From Luidia sarsii (lineage: Eukaryota; Echinodermata; Asteroidea; Paxillosida; Luidiidae), in NCBI GenBank assembly GCA_949987565.1, contig OX465101.1:28794775-28858774 (forward strand): a DNA stretch of 64,000 bases, written 5' to 3'. The position numbers and the translations under genes are program-made. Within the stretch, counting starts at the first letter, position 1; each line of letters starts with the position of its first letter. Shown piece by piece: positions 63,865 to 64,000 of this stretch. Under the pieces are notes generated by a model. The model was not told the origin of the DNA and did not search any database. It saw nothing but the letters and a program-made list of their open reading frames with translations.

Positions 63865-64000
63865 TTTGCAAACTGCTTACTGAACTAAAATGACCAAAGT
63901 ATAAATAATAACCAATTAAGAGGGCATGACGTTTCGATCCCAGCATGACCTCTCCCAAAGTCTATTCCTGCTTTTGAGATAAGTCCTGCTAGCATGGAAA
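63865..64000 (-). mobile_element. Family G element, cut by the window end
   Basis: TTTTGCAAACTGCTTACTGA then ACTAAAATGACC is the terminal repeat. GGGCATGACGTTTCGATCCC then AGCATGACC is the minus-oriented core, and TTTTGAGATAAGTCCTGCTA begins the opposite core. The other end lies beyond 64000. Confidence 0.7.

Overview
This window looks like non-coding DNA from an animal nuclear genome. I could support no protein-coding gene, rRNA gene or intact tRNA gene. Most long open frames are by-products of simple-sequence DNA. The lack of operons and dense genes, the many short inverted-repeat elements (MITEs), tRNA-derived SINE-like pieces, minisatellites and telomere-like TTAGGG runs all point to a metazoan. 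The terminal motif of one MITE family (ATTTCATAGAGCCGCTTAAG) and the histone-type hairpins, some with a following purine-rich element, make me favour a marine invertebrate deuterostome, probably an echinoderm. That placement rests on memory of such genomes and was not checked by search.

Layout. 1-530 is pyrimidine-rich simple DNA. 530-14.6 kb is low-copy DNA studded with MITEs: an inverted pair at 2.7-3.2 kb, TTAA-type elements at 4.8 and 5.7 kb, a foldback at 5.4 kb, and an inverted-repeat element at 12.4 kb whose interior is degenerate telomere-like repeat. 14.6-18 kb holds a 25-bp satellite, tRNA-like SINEs, a CT tract and a 10-bp GATCT/CATCT array. 20.8-24.4 kb is a pyrimidine minisatellite (84-91 bp unit) caught in a 1,279-bp tandem duplication. 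28.1-31.5 kb holds a 26-bp minisatellite, 1.2 kb of (CAA/CCA/CAT) trinucleotides and an exact 19-bp array. 31.7-33.7 kb holds a 1.2-kb inverted-repeat element and a palindromic tRNA-like pair. 36.7-37.5 kb is polypurine then polypyrimidine. 44.8-45.9 kb is a three-level nest of transposons with clean target-site duplications, and a related nest lies at 47.8-48.4 kb. 51.6-52.1 kb is a TCCTG pentamer array. 57.0-60.2 kb is a 27-bp satellite with a 1,134-bp higher-order repeat. The last kilobases contain three more copies or fragments of the histone-hairpin repeat and a 'GACGTTTCGA' element cut by the window edge.

The most interesting signal is a dispersed repeat, called family H here. Several copies carry a hairpin of the exact form of the replication-dependent histone mRNA 3' stem-loop (GGYTCTTTTCAGARCC), with paired C-G to T-A changes between copies, and in some copies a purine-rich downstream stretch. 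Family H and a second family (family G, core GACGTTTCGA) also share a helix followed by GAAAC. In some H copies this follows CTGATGA or CTGAAGA, which resembles a hammerhead ribozyme core.

Repeat family labels used below are my own: family T (TTAA-flanked, ends AGGCCC..TACAACATTGG), family T' (related ends GCCCCTACACAACATTGG), family S (ATTTCATAGAGCCGCTTAAG ends), family P (GTGACCCGG ends, 4-bp target duplication), family G and family H. All identities were judged by eye.
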